Shown here one piece after another: positions 5,169-7,424 of a stretch of DNA of 7,424 bases. The position numbers were made by a program, and so were the translations under genes. The stretch is from Candidatus Adiutrix sp. (GTDB taxonomy: Bacteria > Desulfobacterota > Desulfarculia > Adiutricales > Adiutricaceae). How positions within the stretch are numbered: the first letter of the stretch is position 1; the number at the start of each line of letters is the position of its first letter. The notes under the pieces were generated by a model, which saw only the letters and a program-made list of their open reading frames with translations, had not been told where the DNA came from and ran no database searches. The stretch lies in the NCBI GenBank assembly GCA_031285975.1, contig JAITVE010000064.1:1-7424 (forward strand), in the 5' to 3' direction.

Positions 5169-5681
5169 ATGGATATCTCAATCGTCATGAATTTGTGCGA
5201 GGCCCTGGACGGGCACGTGGAACGCTATCAGACCCTGGTCGATTACGTGGCCGAGGAAAAAAAGTGCCTCCTGGAGCTTGACCTCGACCGCCTCTTCGTC
5301 TCCTCCCAAAACAAAGAGCGCCTGGCCCTGGACATTCAGGAAAACATCAAGGAACTGGTGGAGGGCATCAACGAGACCGCCCTCATGCTGGGCCTGCCCC
5401 TTACGCCTCAGCCCCTGCTGGCCGACCTGGTTCCCCACGTGCCCCGGCCCTTCGACAACCGGCTGAACGACGGCTCCATCAAGCTGGAACGCTTGAAAAA
5501 CACCATTCTGCGTGAGAACGAAGCCAATAAGAATTTCATCGAGGAAGCCATGCGGCTGGTCAACGAGTCCATCAACATCCTCACCGGGGCCGACCAGCTC
5601 AAGGGCGACGGCTACAAAAACGACGGGCGGCAGGGAGAAAAGAAGCTGACTCTTCCGGTCAAGCTGTCCAAGGAGGTCTGA
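5169..5681 (+). CDS. flgN: FlgN-like flagellar export chaperone
   Basis: A 170-residue, charged, almost wholly helical cytoplasmic protein with no signal peptide. It has a long N-terminal helical region rich in Glu/Leu (about 1-72), a Pro-containing break (LPLTPQPLLADLVPHVPRPF, about 76-95) and a second helical region ending MRLVNESINILTG, typical of the FlgN family. A Lys-rich tail (about 142-170) makes it longer than the usual 140 or so residues. FlgN binds the C-termini of FlgK and FlgL and delivers them to the flagellar export machine. The position directly before flgK supports the call. ATG 5169 has CAGGAG 8 nt upstream and lies 30 bp after flgJ. Primary sequence in this family is poorly conserved, so identity rests on length, helical pattern and context. 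Confidence 0.8.
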   Translation: MDISIVMNLCEALDGHVERYQTLVDYVAEEKKCLLELDLDRLFVSSQNKERLALDIQENIKELVEGINETALMLGLPLTPQPLLADLVPHVPRPFDNRLNDGSIKLERLKNTILRENEANKNFIEEAMRLVNESINILTGADQLKGDGYKNDGRQGEKKLTLPVKLSKEV

Positions 5682-5683
5682 CT

Positions 5684-7424
5684 ATGGGCATATCGTCCAG
5701 CATGTACGTGGCGCTGTCGGGAATGCACATGTCCCAGGCGGGCATGGAAGTGGCCAGCCACAACATCGCCAACGTCAACACCCCCGGCTATTCCCGCCAG
5801 CGGCTCAACCTGGAAACCATGCCCACCTGGAAAACGGGCTACGGCCAGATGGGCACCGGCGTGAACGCCCAGAACATCAGCCGCTTCCACGACCAGTTCC
5901 TGGCCCGCAGCATTGTCACCAAAAGCAGCGAATACGGCTATGCCGCCGCCCAGAAGGCCACCATCGACGCGCTGGAGTCCTTCTTCAACGAAAGCAACGG
6001 CAACGGCATCAACGCGGCCCTGAACGCCTTTTGGGACAACTGGGACAACGTTGCCATCGCCAACGCCGACGAGCAGGATCCCACCCGCGAAGCCCTGGTG
6101 GGCATGGTGCAGACCCTGGCCGATCAGCTCAACATGCGCCGCAGCGACATGGACGCGGTGCGCCAGGATTTGAACGACCGCGTCAGCAACGCCGTGGACG
6201 ACATCAACGGCCTCATCAAAGGCATTGCCGACCTCAACCAGCAGATCATGCGCAGCGAAGACCCCGAGCGCAACCAGCAGGCCAACGACCTGCGCGACAC
6301 CCGCGACGCCCTGGTCACCCAGTTGGGCGAACTCATCGACATCGACTACTGGGAAGACCCCCTGGGCGCGGTGGATATTTCCTTCTTTTCCGGCCCGGCC
6401 CTGGTCATGGGCGACACCGCCTATGAAGTGGGCGCGGAAACCGACGAGTCCGGCGACGTGCACGTCATTGCCAACAACCGCCGCAACTGCCCCCCCTGGC
6501 CCGAAGACGTCACCGAAAAAATCGACGGCGGCGCGGTGGGCGGCTGGATAGAGTTCCGCGACGTGAAGATGCGCGATTTTTACCTGAAATACGAGTCCTT
6601 TGTGGACGAACTGATTTTTCAGGTCAACAACCAGCACGCCCAGGGCGTGGGGCTGGATTTGTTTGAAGACGCCGTCACCGGCGGCTCCCTGGTCTCCAAC
6701 CTGCCGTCCCAAACCTTTTCTTTCGACGGCCGCAACAACGACCTGAAACTGAGCGCCCTGGTGCCCCACATTGACGCCAAGGAACCCTACAGCCCCAAAA
6801 CCGACCCGGAAAATATCTCCATCCGCTTCGTCAAATCCACCGACCCCACCAAGGACGTGAGTTCCACCGTGGAGTGGAACGACGACCCGGCCGTGAAAAA
6901 GTGGGAAATCACCATCACCCTGCCCACGGACAGCAACGGCAACGTCACCGCCACCGCCGAAGACGTGATCCGCCACATCAACACCGAGCGCTCCCAGAGC
7001 CCCACCCGCGGCGTGGCCACCCTGCCGCCCGTGAGCATGACCTGGCCTTATAAAATTGGCGATTTCATCAGCGCCGAGTCAGCCCCCGGCAATGACTGGA
7101 GCGGCAAGCTGAATTTTAACGGCTACTCCTCGCCCTCGGGCATCGACCACTACACCAGCCTGGACCGCTCCCTGGCCAACGTCATGAAGCAGGGCCAGCA
7201 TTTGAGCTACGGCTCGGAAAACGCCCGGCTGTCCACCAACCTGAAGCACACGGATAACGACGTTCTCTTCACCGCCCTGCAGCCCGGCGCGGCCGGGGAA
7301 AAAGTCGCCATTGAATATGTCAACAACGGCCCCAACCAGGCTCTGGGCGTTTCAGTGACTACCGACCCCGAATCGGGCGCCCGCACTGTTTCCGTCAGCC
7401 TGGCCACAGACGCCGACGGCAACG
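5684..7424 (+). CDS. flgK: Flagellar hook-associated protein 1 FlgK, 5' part (runs off right edge)
   Basis: The frame stays open for 580 codons to the window edge. The N-terminus has the axial-protein signature: ALSGMHMSQAGMEVASHNIA (10-29) and NVNTPGYSRQR (30-40), followed by the FlgK-specific long helical region with NQQANDLRDTRDALVTQLGE (about 198-217). FlgK forms the first of the two junction layers between hook and filament and is exported unfolded, with FlgN as chaperone. Enterobacterial FlgK is about 550 residues; here the C-terminal helix has not been reached by 580, so the variable middle is enlarged. Within it, two stretches (376-435 and 525-580) resemble each other and look like repeated beta-rich modules. 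ATG 5684 starts 2 bp after the flgN TGA, with AGGAGGT (5671-5677) inside the flgN end, implying tight coupling. Confidence 0.95.
   Translation, partial: MGISSSMYVALSGMHMSQAGMEVASHNIANVNTPGYSRQRLNLETMPTWKTGYGQMGTGVNAQNISRFHDQFLARSIVTKSSEYGYAAAQKATIDALESFFNESNGNGINAALNAFWDNWDNVAIANADEQDPTREALVGMVQTLADQLNMRRSDMDAVRQDLNDRVSNAVDDINGLIKGIADLNQQIMRSEDPERNQQANDLRDTRDALVTQLGELIDIDYWEDPLGAVDISFFSGPALVMGDTAYEVGAETDESGDVHVIANNRRNCPPWPEDVTEKIDGGAVGGWIEFRDVKMRDFYLKYESFVDELIFQVNNQHAQGVGLDLFEDAVTGGSLVSNLPSQTFSFDGRNNDLKLSALVPHIDAKEPYSPKTDPENISIRFVKSTDPTKDVSSTVEWNDDPAVKKWEITITLPTDSNGNVTATAEDVIRHINTERSQSPTRGVATLPPVSMTWPYKIGDFISAESAPGNDWSGKLNFNGYSSPSGIDHYTSLDRSLANVMKQGQHLSYGSENARLSTNLKHTDNDVLFTALQPGAAGEKVAIEYVNNGPNQALGVSVTTDPESGARTVSVSLATDADGN

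Noticed and set aside
5612..6976. 454-codon open frame on the minus strand opposite flgK and the end of flgN
   Set aside because: It is a low-complexity Gly/Val/His/Ala-rich translation typical of the antisense of G/C-biased codons. It has no family similarity that I recognise, and the plus-strand FlgK is unmistakable.
1..7424. CRISPR arrays, insertion sequences, tRNA or rRNA genes, phage or toxin-antitoxin modules
   Set aside because: I saw no regularly spaced repeats, transposase frames, terminal inverted repeats, cloverleaf sequences or defence-type genes. The coding content is fully explained by the TRAP and flagellar genes.

Overview
The window looks like chromosomal DNA from a GC-rich, motile, Gram-negative bacterium, most likely a sulfate reducer of the Desulfovibrionaceae (Desulfovibrio type). 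This is inferred from the flagellar gene order flgH-flgI-flgJ(rod-binding domain only)-flgN-flgK, a sigma-54 promoter ahead of it, a neighbouring TRAP transporter and strong G/C third-position bias. No marker gene is present to prove the genus. L-ring and P-ring genes imply an outer membrane.

Left part (1-2101, minus strand): a tripartite TRAP uptake operon transcribed leftward, in the order dctP (periplasmic solute-binding protein), dctQ (small membrane subunit), dctM (large membrane subunit, only its first 69 codons in the window). A good sigma-70-type promoter with an extended -10 lies far upstream of dctP and implies a structured leader of about 185 nt. Two perfect inverted repeats fill the dctP-dctQ gap and probably set a higher level of binding protein than of membrane subunits.

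Middle (1880-2370): a divergent intergenic region of about 490 bp with no convincing gene. From left to right it holds the dctP leader, the leftward dctP promoter, an imperfect AT-rich dyad that could be an operator, a very GC-rich dyad, and a near-consensus sigma-54 promoter pointing right toward flgH.

Right part (2371-7424, plus strand): a flagellar operon. flgH (L-ring lipoprotein) and flgI (P-ring protein) build the bushing around the rod. The flgJ-like gene supplies the rod-binding/capping domain without a muramidase domain. The flgN-like gene is the probable export chaperone for FlgK/FlgL. flgK (first hook-filament junction protein) runs off the right edge after 580 codons. The last four genes are closely spaced, each with a clear ribosome binding site. 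The exception is a 142-bp flgH-flgI spacer with competing stem-loops.

Overall this is a fairly ordinary transporter-plus-flagellum region. I do not see an undescribed system. The points most worth a second look are the regulatory DNA and RNA structures and the insertion in FlgK that appears to contain two copies of one beta-rich module.
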